Assembly (NCBI RefSeq): GCF_000766795.1
Contig: NZ_JPDS01000003.1
Coordinates: forward strand, 62,001 to 126,000
DNA length: 64,000 bases
Source: Polaribacter sp. Hel1_85
Lineage (GTDB): Bacteria; Bacteroidota; Bacteroidia; Flavobacteriales; Flavobacteriaceae
Direction: 5' to 3'
In this document: positions 1 to 7,458 of the stretch, piece by piece
Layout of the letters: every line of letters starts with the position of its first letter
Position numbering within the stretch: position 1 is the first letter of the stretch
Made by a program: the position numbers and the translations under genes
Notes under the pieces: generated by a model
The model's database searches: none
What the model was told of the DNA's origin: nothing
Seen by the model: only the letters and a program-made list of their open reading frames with translations

Positions 1-69
1 ACAAAGAATTGAAATTATCAACTATAGAAAATAGCTATACATAAGCCTTTAACAAAACCAATCATAAAA

Positions 70-100
70 AAAAACGCGAACTTAATAAGTTACGCTTTTT
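70..100. terminator. Hairpin terminator after fabD
   Basis: Two 14-base arms, 70-83 and 87-100, pair with three mismatches around a 3-base loop. Both flanks are A/T tracts, so the structure could stop transcription in either direction. It lies just past the fabD stop. Bases 1-69 hold nothing I can recognise. Confidence 0.6.
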
Positions 101-128
101 GTTATTTATAAGTATATCTAATTCTAGC

Positions 129-1016
129 TTATTCCGCCAAAGCAGCTCCACTTGCAGCAACAGATCTATCAATCTTACGCATTAAACCTTGTAAAACCTT
201 ACCTGGTCCAACTTCAATAAATTCAGTTCCACCATCAGCAATCATTGCTTGTACACATTGCGTCCATTTTACTGGCGCAGTTAATTGTGCAATTAAATTT
301 TCTTTAATTTCATCAGGACTCGTAACTGCTTTTGCAACTACATTCTGATACACAGCACAAGTAGGCTCACTAAATTCTGTTGCTTCAATAGCAGCAGCTA
401 ATTCTTCTCTTGCAGGCTCCATCATTGGTGAATGAAATGCACCACCAACTGGCAATAATAAAGCTCTTCTTGCTCCTTTTTCTGTTAAAACCTCGCATGC
501 TTTTTCAACTGCAGCAATTTCACCAGAAATTACTAATTGACCTGGGCAGTTGTAATTTGCAGCAACCACAACTCCATCAATTTCAGCACACGTTTCTTCT
601 ACAATATTATCTGCTAAACCTAAAACTGCAGCCATTGTACTTGGTGCAGCTTCACATGCTTTTTGCATTGCCAAAGCACGTTTAGAAACCAATTTTAATC
701 CATCTTCAAAAGTTAAAACGCCATTAGCAACTAATGCAGATAATTCTCCTAAAGAATGTCCTGCAACCATTTCTGGCTGAAAAGAATCTCCTAAAACTTT
801 CGCTAAAATTACAGAATGTAAAAATATTGCAGGTTGCGTCACTTTCGTTTCTTTCAACTGTTCTGCAGTTCCTTCAAACATAATATCTGTAATAGAGAAT
901 CCTAAAATATTGTTTGCTTTTTCAAAATATTCTTGTGCCAAAGGCGATTTTTCGTATAAATCCAATCCCATTCCTGTGAATTGCGCTCCTTGACCTGGAA
1001 AAACATATGCTTTCAT
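129..1016 (-). CDS. fabD: Malonyl-CoA:ACP transacylase FabD
   Basis: This cytoplasmic enzyme moves malonyl from CoA to acyl carrier protein, supplying extender units for fatty acid synthesis. The protein has 295 residues, normal for the family. The oxyanion motif GQGAQ lies at 8-12 and the nucleophile motif GHSLGE at 86-91, with Ser88 catalytic. The catalytic histidine is probably in GAFHSPMM near residue 200. I chose the ATG at 1014-1016, which starts MKAYVFPGQG; the 11 codons upstream in frame are poor family sequence. The gene stands alone with a terminator behind it, and a structured RNA in the same direction lies upstream. Confidence 0.95.
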   Translation of the reverse strand: MKAYVFPGQGAQFTGMGLDLYEKSPLAQEYFEKANNILGFSITDIMFEGTAEQLKETKVTQPAIFLHSVILAKVLGDSFQPEMVAGHSLGELSALVANGVLTFEDGLKLVSKRALAMQKACEAAPSTMAAVLGLADNIVEETCAEIDGVVVAANYNCPGQLVISGEIAAVEKACEVLTEKGARRALLLPVGGAFHSPMMEPAREELAAAIEATEFSEPTCAVYQNVVAKAVTSPDEIKENLIAQLTAPVKWTQCVQAMIADGGTEFIEVGPGKVLQGLMRKIDRSVAASGAALAE

Positions 1017-1067
1017 GTAATCGTTTTTTGTTGTTGTTTGTTTCGACAAAAATAATCATTTTTATTG

Positions 1068-1189
1068 GAAGCTATTTCCTGCTTTCCACTATATCTTTTT
1101 TGCTTTGTTCTCGATATAAATTTGTTCATTCTTCACAAATTCACTCGAACTGACAGCAAAAAAGGATGCCGTTTTAATCAGGGCTAAAC
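1068..1189 (-). ncRNA. Flavo-1-like structured RNA, copy A
   Basis: On the minus strand this reads GTTTAGCCCTGATT, then ACGGCATCCTTTTTT, and ends AAAAGATATAG...GAAAGCAGGAAATAGCTTC. The same two ends occur at 49330-49406. The AT-rich blocks can pair to close a loop that is about 45 bases longer here than in the second copy and contains its own imperfect hairpin. The pattern matches my memory of the Rfam Flavo-1 RNA of Flavobacteria. It could be the leader of fabD, 52 bases downstream, or an independent small RNA. I have not run a covariance model. Confidence 0.6.
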
Positions 1190-1245
1190 TTGTTTGCCAA
1201 TGAATAGAAATCTTAAACTAATAGAATATTTAGTAAATTCGCCAC

Positions 1246-1932
1246 ATGACCATAAAAGACAAACAACTAGCAAACAATATTTATTTAATTCTTGCTGCAC
1301 TATTTATAGCTTCTTTGGTTGCTTCGAATTTAATTTTTCAAAAATTCTTTTATTGGGAACCTTTTGGCATCTATCGATTTGAAATCTCTGTTGGTATTTT
1401 ACCTTATCCAATTACATTTTTAATCACAGATATTTTATCAGAAATCTACGGAAAGAAAAAAGCGAATCAAGTTGTTGTTGCAGGTATTTTTGCCTCTTTT
1501 TTCTCAATGCTTATTATTTTGATTGCAGATTTTGCACCTGCTATCAATAATTCTCCTGTCAATGATCAAACCTTTCATCAGGTATTTGGTTTATCTCCTT
1601 TAGCTGTATTGGCTTCTATGATGGCGTATTTATTTGCGCAGTTTATAGATATCAGAATATTTCACTTTTGGAAAAAACTCACCCATGGAAAACATTTATG
1701 GTTACGTAATAATTTTTCAACATTTGCTTCTCAATTTATAGATACTTTTACAGTAGTTTTTTTATTATGTTCTTTTAAAATTCTTCCTTGGAGTATTTTT
1801 ACAAGTTTGCTAATAAGTGGCTTCCTTTTTAAAATAATAATTGCTGCTTTAGACACACCTATTTTATATGGAGTTGTATATCTTTTTAGAAAAAGATTCA
1901 ACTTAAAAGTGGGAGAAGAAATTTTGGAGTAA
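1246..1932 (+). CDS. yhhQ: Queuosine precursor transporter, YhhQ/VUT family
   Basis: A 228-residue integral membrane protein with about six hydrophobic segments. It has family features of COG1738: an early ASNLIFQK-like stretch, the PYPITFLITDILSEIYGK block near residues 50-67, and the FAQFIDIRIFHFWK segment in the middle. Characterised members import 7-cyano- or 7-aminomethyl-7-deazaguanine for queuosine modification of tRNA. The ATG at 1246 is used; an overlapping ORF from 1194 in another frame is spurious. It is a single gene, with a hairpin downstream. The exact substrate in this organism is inferred from the family. Confidence 0.88.
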   Translation: MTIKDKQLANNIYLILAALFIASLVASNLIFQKFFYWEPFGIYRFEISVGILPYPITFLITDILSEIYGKKKANQVVVAGIFASFFSMLIILIADFAPAINNSPVNDQTFHQVFGLSPLAVLASMMAYLFAQFIDIRIFHFWKKLTHGKHLWLRNNFSTFASQFIDTFTVVFLLCSFKILPWSIFTSLLISGFLFKIIIAALDTPILYGVVYLFRKRFNLKVGEEILE

Positions 1933-1984
1933 TTAAAAAATGTATTTCGATGTTTCTAACATCGAAAGTTCAATTAAAATTGTC

Positions 1985-2004
1985 ATTCCCGTGAAAACGG
2001 GAAT
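1985..2004. repeat. Perfect small hairpin, short repeat form
   Basis: Arms ATTCCCGT and ACGGGAAT (8 bases each) enclose a GAAA loop, preceded by TGTC and followed by CT. It lies between yhhQ and the DUF547 gene. It looks like a minimal member of the TGTCATT... repeat family found elsewhere in the window and may also help end yhhQ transcription. Confidence 0.5.
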
Positions 2005-2109
2005 CTAAAAAACATAATTTCTGTTTAGTCTCTTATAATAAAAGAAATTATAGTTTTTTTTTGTAATCAATAGAAAAAGCTTTCGTCTAAAAAGTTAGAA
2101 ATAAAAAAA

Positions 2110-2820
2110 ATGAAGAAAACAGGAATACTTTTAGTAGCAATTTTAACTTTAACGCAAAGTTATGGGCAAACATCAATATTTAACGAATTGTTACAAAAAC
2201 ATGTTACAAAAACAGGAATTGTAGATTACAAATCTTTTAAAGAAGATACATCAAAATTAGATGGGTATATCTCGTATTTAGAAAAAACAACTCCAGATAA
2301 TTCTTGGTCTACAAACAAGCAAAAAGCTTTTTGGATAAATGCTTACAATGCTTACACTATCAAATTAATTTTAGAGAATTATCCTTTAAAATCAATCATG
2401 GACATCAAACAGAAAGGAAAATCTGCTTGGAAAATTCCTTTTGCCAAAGTGGGTGGTAAAACCTATACTTTAGATCACATAGAGCATGAAATCTTACGTA
2501 AAAACTTGTTCGACCCTAAAATTCATGTAGGTGTAAATTGTGCTTCAGGTTCTTGTCCTAAATTAGGAAACAAGGCTTTTACAGAAGATAATATTGAAGC
2601 AGAATTAACGCAATTGATGAAAGACTTCATCAACGATACAACAAGAAATAAACTTTCTAAAAAGAAAGTTCAAATCTCTTCAATCTTTGATTGGTTTAAA
2701 GAAGACTTTACAAAAAACGGTTCTGTTGTCGATTATTTAAACAAATATTCTGATACAGAAATTAACAAAAAAGCTAAAATTAGTTTTCTAAAATACAATT
2801 GGACTTTAAACGGAAAATAG
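2110..2820 (+). CDS. Secreted DUF547 protein
   Basis: A 236-residue protein with a signal peptide at about 1-20 (MKKTGILLVAILTLTQSYGQ) and a DUF547 domain over most of the rest. Typical family blocks are visible: KAFWINAYNAYTIKLI near 75-90, and HVGVNCASGSCPKL near 143-157 with two conserved cysteines. DUF547 has a papain-like fold in my understanding but no proven reaction, so I assign none. It is the first gene of the arsenosugar locus and ends 35 bases before the peroxidase-like gene. DUF547 genes often accompany arsS in Flavobacteriia, which suggests a linked but unknown role in the periplasm. Confidence 0.8.
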   Translation: MKKTGILLVAILTLTQSYGQTSIFNELLQKHVTKTGIVDYKSFKEDTSKLDGYISYLEKTTPDNSWSTNKQKAFWINAYNAYTIKLILENYPLKSIMDIKQKGKSAWKIPFAKVGGKTYTLDHIEHEILRKNLFDPKIHVGVNCASGSCPKLGNKAFTEDNIEAELTQLMKDFINDTTRNKLSKKKVQISSIFDWFKEDFTKNGSVVDYLNKYSDTEINKKAKISFLKYNWTLNGK

Positions 2821-2855
2821 TACCTTTATTCTTCATCTGAAATAACACAAAAACA

Positions 2856-3191
2856 ATGTCGAAAAATTATTATGATGCTGCCGATTTAAGAAAATTTGGT
2901 AAAATTACAGAATGGAGTGAAGAGCTTGGAAACAAGTTTTTTGATTATTATGGAAAAGTGTTTGAAGAAGGTGCTCTAACAGCTCGTGAAAAAAGCTTAA
3001 TTGCTTTGGCTGTTGCTCATACAGAACAATGCCCATATTGCATAGATGCCTATACAAAAGACGGTTTACAACGTGGAATTACAAAACCAGAAATGATGGA
3101 AGCAATTCATGTGGGTGCTGCCATAAAAAGTGGTGCAACTTTGGTTCATGGAGTTCAAATGATGAATAAAGTAAACAAACTTGACGGATAA
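2856..3191 (+). CDS. Arsenosugar-associated peroxidase-like protein (AhpD/CMD fold)
   Basis: A 111-residue cytoplasmic protein of the carboxymuconolactone decarboxylase/AhpD family. The redox motif is EQCPYC at 57-62, with Cys59 and Cys62 forming a CxxC and His55 nearby, as in AhpD-like alkylhydroperoxidases. This subgroup is annotated as arsenosugar-biosynthesis-associated because it neighbours arsS in many genomes. It could reduce an oxidised arsenical, a sulfenate or a peroxide; the sequence does not settle this. It lies 76 bases upstream of arsS, separated by a short tandem repeat, and is probably co-transcribed. Confidence 0.88.
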   Translation: MSKNYYDAADLRKFGKITEWSEELGNKFFDYYGKVFEEGALTAREKSLIALAVAHTEQCPYCIDAYTKDGLQRGITKPEMMEAIHVGAAIKSGATLVHGVQMMNKVNKLDG

Positions 3192-3196
3192 TAGTT

Positions 3197-3222
3197 AGCA
3201 GTATTCAGTAGCAGTATTCAGT
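3197..3222. repeat. Tandem 13-base direct repeat
   Basis: AGCAGTATTCAGT occurs twice head to tail (3197-3209, 3210-3222). It is followed to about 3260 by further ACTGTAAACTG-like short repeats. It fills the gap between the peroxidase-like gene and arsS. Function unknown; similar CAGT-rich text recurs near 5990 and 52805. Confidence 0.6.
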
Positions 3223-3267
3223 TAAACGTCTACTGTAAACTGAGACTGTAAACTGTAAACTTATAAA

Positions 3268-4323
3268 ATGGCTACAAAATCACTAAAAGCAAGAAATAAC
3301 GATATTGCAAATACGGCTCGTCAACTAGAAATTCTTTCAGGAGGAATTTTTGCGAATGGAGAATTACCCACTTTTGCTGATAAAATTAAAGAAACCAATC
3401 AGTTTCCTTTACGTCCTAAAAAATTAGAAATTTTACAAATAAACTTAGGTTACATGTGTAATCAAGTTTGTTCGCATTGTCATGTAGATGCAGGTCCAGA
3501 TAGAAAAGAAATTATGACTATCGAAACCATGAATGAATGTTTGGATGTCATCAAAAAAACGGAAGCACACACCTTAGATTTAACAGGTGGCGCTCCAGAA
3601 ATGAATCCTAATTTTAGATGGTTTGTAGAAGAAGCATCCAAAGCAGGAATTAAAGATTTTATTGTGCGTTCTAACTTAACAATTATTAGAGCGAATAAAA
3701 AATACCACGATTTGCCTGAGTTTTTCAAAAAACACAATGTCCATGTCGTTTCTTCTATGCCTCATTGGACACGTGGAAAAACGGACAAACAACGTGGAAA
3801 CGGTGTTTTTGATAAATCTATAAAAGCTTTGCAAGAATTAAATGCTGTTGGTTATGGAATGCCAAATTCCGATTTAAAACTAGATTTGGTATACAATCCT
3901 TCAGGAGCATTTTTACCTGGAGATCAAATGGCTTTAGAAAATGATTTCAAAAAAGCGTTGAAAGCTGATTTTGATATTGATTTTCATAGCTTATTTGCAA
4001 TTACAAATTTACCAATCAGTCGTTTTTTAGATTATTTAATTGCATCAGAAAACTACGAGGATTATATGTACTCTTTAGTGGAAGCTTATAATCCTGCAGC
4101 TGTAGAAAATGTAATGTGTACCAATACACTTTCTGTAAGTTGGGATGGAAATTTATACGATTGTGATTTCAATCAAATGTTAAATTTAAAAGTAAATTCT
4201 AAAGTAAAGCACATTTCAGAGTATAACGAAGCCTTGTTGCAAGACAGAAACATTATCATCAGTCAACATTGTTATGGTTGTACTGCTGGCGCAGGAAGTA
4301 GCTGCCAAGGAGTTGTTGCCTAA
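3268..4323 (+). CDS. arsS: Arsenosugar biosynthesis radical SAM protein ArsS
   Basis: A 351-residue radical SAM enzyme. The [4Fe-4S] site is CNQVCSHC, with Cys64, Cys68 and Cys71 in a CxxxCxxC motif, followed by the TGGAPEMNP block typical of SAM binding. The C-terminal region has further cysteines (HCYGCTAGAGSSCQG, about 333-348), characteristic of ArsS and suggesting auxiliary metal or substrate binding. The established role is transfer of the 5'-deoxyadenosyl group of SAM to dimethylarsenite, giving a dimethylarsinoyl-adenosine precursor of arsenosugars. It sits directly before arsM, which would make its substrate. Confidence 0.94.
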   Translation: MATKSLKARNNDIANTARQLEILSGGIFANGELPTFADKIKETNQFPLRPKKLEILQINLGYMCNQVCSHCHVDAGPDRKEIMTIETMNECLDVIKKTEAHTLDLTGGAPEMNPNFRWFVEEASKAGIKDFIVRSNLTIIRANKKYHDLPEFFKKHNVHVVSSMPHWTRGKTDKQRGNGVFDKSIKALQELNAVGYGMPNSDLKLDLVYNPSGAFLPGDQMALENDFKKALKADFDIDFHSLFAITNLPISRFLDYLIASENYEDYMYSLVEAYNPAAVENVMCTNTLSVSWDGNLYDCDFNQMLNLKVNSKVKHISEYNEALLQDRNIIISQHCYGCTAGAGSSCQGVVA

Positions 4324-4384
4324 CAATATCAAAATTAAAAATGAAGTCTGAGTGATTATTTCACTTTAGCAAAAAATAAAATAT

Positions 4385-5353
4385 ATGAGTTATTTAGAAA
4401 CTACACATAATGTATATAAAGAAGCAGCTTTAACACCAGATGTTGGTTTGTGCTGTACTACAAATCCTATTTGGGAATTACCAGGTCTTAAGATCCCAAG
4501 AATTATGCAAGAAATGAACTACGGTTGTGGTTCTACAGTGCATGCTAGAGATTTAACCAACAACCCAAAAATGTTGTATGTGGGTGTTGGAGGTGGAATG
4601 GAATTATTGCAATTTGCTTATTTCAACAGAAATAAAGGTGGAGTAATTGGTTTAGATGTTGTTGATGAAATGCTAGAAGCTTCTCGCAAAAATTTCAAAA
4701 TAGCTGAGGAACAAAATGATTGGTTTAAATCTGATTTTGTAGATTTACGAAAAGGTGATGCTATGGATTTACCTGTAGAAAGTAATTCTATTGATGTTGC
4801 TGCTCAAAACTGTTTGTTCAATATTTTTAAGTCAGATGATTTAAAGAAGGCTATTGCAGAAATGTACAGAGTTTTAAAACCACATGGACGTTTGGTAATG
4901 AGTGACCCTACTTGTGAGCAACCTATGAATGATGAATTACGTAATGACGAACGTTTACGAGCTTTATGTTTAAGTGGTAGTTTATCGATTGCAGATTATG
5001 TAAAAGCGTTAACAGATGCTGGTTTTGGAACGATTGAAATTAGAGCTAGAAAACCGTACAGAATTTTAGATCCAAAGAATTATCCAACAGACGAATTAAT
5101 TTATATAGAATCTATTGAAGTTGCTGCAATTAAAGATCCAATGCCTGCAGATGGACCTTGTATTTTTACTGGAAGAGCTGCTATTTATTTTGGTGATGAA
5201 GATTATTTTGATGACAATGCGGGTCATGTTTTATTAAAAAACCAACCTTTAGCAATTTGTGATAAAACAACTGCGCAATTAAAAGCTTTGGGTAGAGATG
5301 ATATTTATTTTTCAGAATCTACTTTTCATTATGATGGTGGTGGGTGTTGTTAA
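4385..5353 (+). CDS. arsM: Arsenite methyltransferase ArsM, arsenosugar type
   Basis: A 322-residue class I SAM-dependent methyltransferase. The SAM loop VGVGGGME is at about 66-73, and VIGLDVVDEML and FNIFKSDDLKKAIAEMYRVLKPHGRLVMSDP follow in the usual order, the latter spread over positions 145-175. Arsenic-binding cysteines are plentiful: Cys23-Cys24, Cys48, one in NCLF, one in DPTC, one in ALCLSG and a terminal GGGCC. It should methylate arsenite to mono- and dimethylarsenite using glutathione or thioredoxin as reductant. It lies 61 bases after arsS, whose substrate it supplies. A REP-like repeat follows. Confidence 0.93.
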   Translation: MSYLETTHNVYKEAALTPDVGLCCTTNPIWELPGLKIPRIMQEMNYGCGSTVHARDLTNNPKMLYVGVGGGMELLQFAYFNRNKGGVIGLDVVDEMLEASRKNFKIAEEQNDWFKSDFVDLRKGDAMDLPVESNSIDVAAQNCLFNIFKSDDLKKAIAEMYRVLKPHGRLVMSDPTCEQPMNDELRNDERLRALCLSGSLSIADYVKALTDAGFGTIEIRARKPYRILDPKNYPTDELIYIESIEVAAIKDPMPADGPCIFTGRAAIYFGDEDYFDDNAGHVLLKNQPLAICDKTTAQLKALGRDDIYFSESTFHYDGGGCC

Positions 5354-5386
5354 GTCGTTTTTAGTTAATGGTTGTTAGTTGATAGT

Positions 5387-5472
5387 TTGTCATTTTGAGT
5401 GAAATGAAATGGAGTCGAAAAATCTATAATCAAATAGTTAAATAGATTTCTCCACAAGGTCGAAATGACAAT
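5387..5472. repeat. REP-like intergenic repeat, degenerate copy
   Basis: Begins TTTGTCATTTTGAG and ends TCTCCACAAGGTCGAAATGACA, so the outer ends are inverted and the inner left arm has decayed. The right arm is the same sequence as the perfect palindrome at 6033-6097. It lies between arsM and the rhodanese gene. Confidence 0.75.
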
Positions 5473-5483
5473 CTAAAATTTAA

Positions 5484-5975
5484 ATGAGTATGAAAAAAAT
5501 TCTTATCCTTTTTCTTTTAATTTCATCCGTTTCTTTTGGGCAAAAGAAATTAGATAAATTACTGAACAAATTCAACAAGAATAATGTTCCTTATATTTCT
5601 GTAGATTCTTTGGCGACTACAAATGCAATTTTGTTAGATGCAAGAGAAACCAAAGAATATAAAGTAAGTCATTTAAACAATGCCATTTGTGTGGGTTATG
5701 ATTATTTTGATGTTACTAAAACTTTAGAAAAACTCCCGAAAGACAAAAACGCAAAAATTGTAGTGTATTGTTCTTTAGGAATTCGATCAGAAATTGTGGC
5801 CGATAAATTGATAAAAGAAGGATATACCAATGTGTATAATTTATACGGAGGAATTTTTGAGTGGAAAAACAATAACTACTCTATCATTGATACTTTAGGA
5901 AACAAAACTGAAAAAGTCCATACTTTTAATAAAGATTGGAGCAAGTGGTTGAAGAAAGGAAAGAAAGTATATTGA
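5484..5975 (+). CDS. Secreted single-domain rhodanese
   Basis: About 163 residues with a signal peptide ending SVSFGQ near residue 20. A single rhodanese domain covers roughly 40-135: the ILLDARETKEYKVSHL entry block, then the active-site loop VVYCSLGIRSE with its catalytic cysteine, then a GYTNVYNLYGGIFEW ending. The loop CSLGIRS is a standard six-residue rhodanese loop, so sulfur transfer is plausible. Two ATGs, at 5484 and 5490, are both possible; the second gives MKKILILF, a cleaner signal peptide. Its position between arsM and the glycosyltransferase suggests a periplasmic thiol role linked to arsenic or thio-arsenosugars, which is inference. Confidence 0.85.
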   Translation: MSMKKILILFLLISSVSFGQKKLDKLLNKFNKNNVPYISVDSLATTNAILLDARETKEYKVSHLNNAICVGYDYFDVTKTLEKLPKDKNAKIVVYCSLGIRSEIVADKLIKEGYTNVYNLYGGIFEWKNNNYSIIDTLGNKTEKVHTFNKDWSKWLKKGKKVY

Positions 5976-6032
5976 AAAAAGTAAGCAGTCTCAGTTTTCA
6001 GTTATCATTGTTGTGATAAAAAATAAATCCAA

Positions 6033-6097
6033 TGTCATTTCGACCTTGTGGAGAAATCTAACTAAAACCTAGATTTCTCCACAAGGTCGAAATGACA
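6033..6097. repeat. Perfect 27-base inverted repeat
   Basis: Arms at 6033-6059 and 6071-6097 are exact reverse complements, with an 11-base loop. The left arm begins TGTCATTTCGACCTTG and ends GAGAAATCT. It is the best preserved member of the repeat family in this window. It stops 14 bases before the TTG start of the following glycosyltransferase, so it would fold in that gene's leader or end the upstream transcript. Confidence 0.9.
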
Positions 6098-6111
6098 AAT
6101 AAAAATATATT

Positions 6112-6723
6112 TTGAAAAAAAACTTACTATTAATCTTCACAAGAAACCCTGAATTAAGAAAAGTAAAAACACGTTTGGCAAAAACTGTTGGAGAAGAAAC
6201 AGCTTTAGAAATTTACACCTTTCTACTTCAAAAAACATGTAACATTGCATCCAGAGTAAACGCTGACAAGGCTGTTTATTATTCTGTAAAAATTCGTGAG
6301 AATGATATTTGGGATGCCAACGTCTTTCAAAAACACCAACAAGTTGGACAAGATTTAGGCATTAGAATGTTAAATGCTTTTAAAAATGGTTTTACAGCCG
6401 GTTATGAAAAAGTGCTAATAATTGGTAGTGATTTGTACGATTTAACATCAGAAAATATCGAAAATGCTTTTCTTCAATTAGACACCAATGATGTGGTTTT
6501 AGGTCCTGCAGTAGATGGTGGTTATTATCTTTTAGGTATGAATACTTTACAAGAAAAGGTGTTCAAAAATAAAAATTGGGGCACAGAAACGGTTCGGAAA
6601 GACACTTTAAATGATTTAAAAGATAAAAAAGTGAAATTATTAGCATTTAAAAACGACATAGATGTATATGAGGATCTATTAGACATCCCAGAAATAATGT
6701 CAACGTTCATCAACCAAAAATAA
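6112..6723 (+). CDS. TIGR04282-type arsenosugar glycosyltransferase
   Basis: A 203-residue nucleotide-sugar or nucleotidyl transferase-like protein of the family that accompanies arsenosugar genes. Visible blocks are LLIFTRNPELRKVKTRLAK at 5-23, VLIIGSDLYDL near 100-110 with an acidic metal-binding SD, and LGPAVDGGYYLLGM near 130-145. It is proposed to attach the aglycone or otherwise modify the arsenoribose; the true reaction is not visible. The start appears to be TTG at 6112, because no in-frame ATG precedes the conserved LLIFTRNPE block. A perfect hairpin stands 14 bases upstream, so translation may be poorly or conditionally initiated. Confidence 0.85.
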   Translation: MKKNLLLIFTRNPELRKVKTRLAKTVGEETALEIYTFLLQKTCNIASRVNADKAVYYSVKIRENDIWDANVFQKHQQVGQDLGIRMLNAFKNGFTAGYEKVLIIGSDLYDLTSENIENAFLQLDTNDVVLGPAVDGGYYLLGMNTLQEKVFKNKNWGTETVRKDTLNDLKDKKVKLLAFKNDIDVYEDLLDIPEIMSTFINQK

Positions 6724-6729
6724 TTAACC

Positions 6730-7431
6730 ATGAAAAAACTACTACTTTTTATATTTCTTACTTTTTCTATCATTCAATTGAATGGGCAATGTTCTGAGGA
6801 TTTAAGTGGATTTGGAAACAACCCAGACAATGCATCTTACAATATTACCGGCGATGTTTCTATTACTTTAAATACGAATACTACAGTTACTTTAAATTTA
6901 GAAAATAATTTTAGCACAACTGCAGGACCAGATGTAAGAGCCTATTTAGTAGCATCTAATGGAATTTCAGATGCTGTTTTAGCAACCACATTAATTGCAG
7001 ATCTAAATTATATTGAGTTTGGCTTAACGCAAGCTAGTGGAGAACAAACTTTAACGACTACGATTCCTAATGAACAAGATATTACAGAATTTGACAAAGT
7101 CTTTTTCTATTGCTTAGAGTTCAATCATTTTTGGGATTTAGGTACTTTCACTAATTTTACTTCAAGTAATTGTGCTGTTTTAGATGTTGATAATTTAAAT
7201 ACTGATAAAATTACTTTCTATCCAAATCCTGCAAAAAACAAAATTCATATTTCAAATATTGATGGGTTTTCTTCTGAAATTCGTATTTTTAATGTTTTAG
7301 GAAAACAAGTTTTTCATCAGAAAAATATCACAGAAAAAACAATAGATATTTCAGCTTTTAATAAAGGAGTTTATTTAGTAAAAATAGATGTTGATGAAAA
7401 ATCGAAAACACAAAAATTAGTTATTCAGTAA
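6730..7431 (+). CDS. Type IX secreted protein of unknown function
   Basis: A 233-residue protein with a signal peptide at 1-19 (ending IIQLNGQ). A central beta-rich region has no family I recognise. The C-terminal type A sorting domain covers about 158-233: KITFYPNPAKNKIHIS, then IRIFNVLGKQVF, then KGVYLVKI and KTQKLVIQ. Such proteins cross the outer membrane by the type IX system, whose core genes gldK-N are also in this window. It starts 6 bases after the glycosyltransferase and ends 27 bases before the phosphorylase, so it is probably transcribed with the arsenosugar genes. A link to arsenic is unproven. Confidence 0.85.
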   Translation: MKKLLLFIFLTFSIIQLNGQCSEDLSGFGNNPDNASYNITGDVSITLNTNTTVTLNLENNFSTTAGPDVRAYLVASNGISDAVLATTLIADLNYIEFGLTQASGEQTLTTTIPNEQDITEFDKVFFYCLEFNHFWDLGTFTNFTSSNCAVLDVDNLNTDKITFYPNPAKNKIHISNIDGFSSEIRIFNVLGKQVFHQKNITEKTIDISAFNKGVYLVKIDVDEKSKTQKLVIQ

Positions 7432-7458
7432 TTAGATACTGAAATAAAATCAGCATAA

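Noticed and set aside
410..685. Plus-strand ORF of 91 codons opposite fabD
   Set aside because: Leu/Gln-rich low-quality sequence that mirrors the fabD codons; no domain and no start context.
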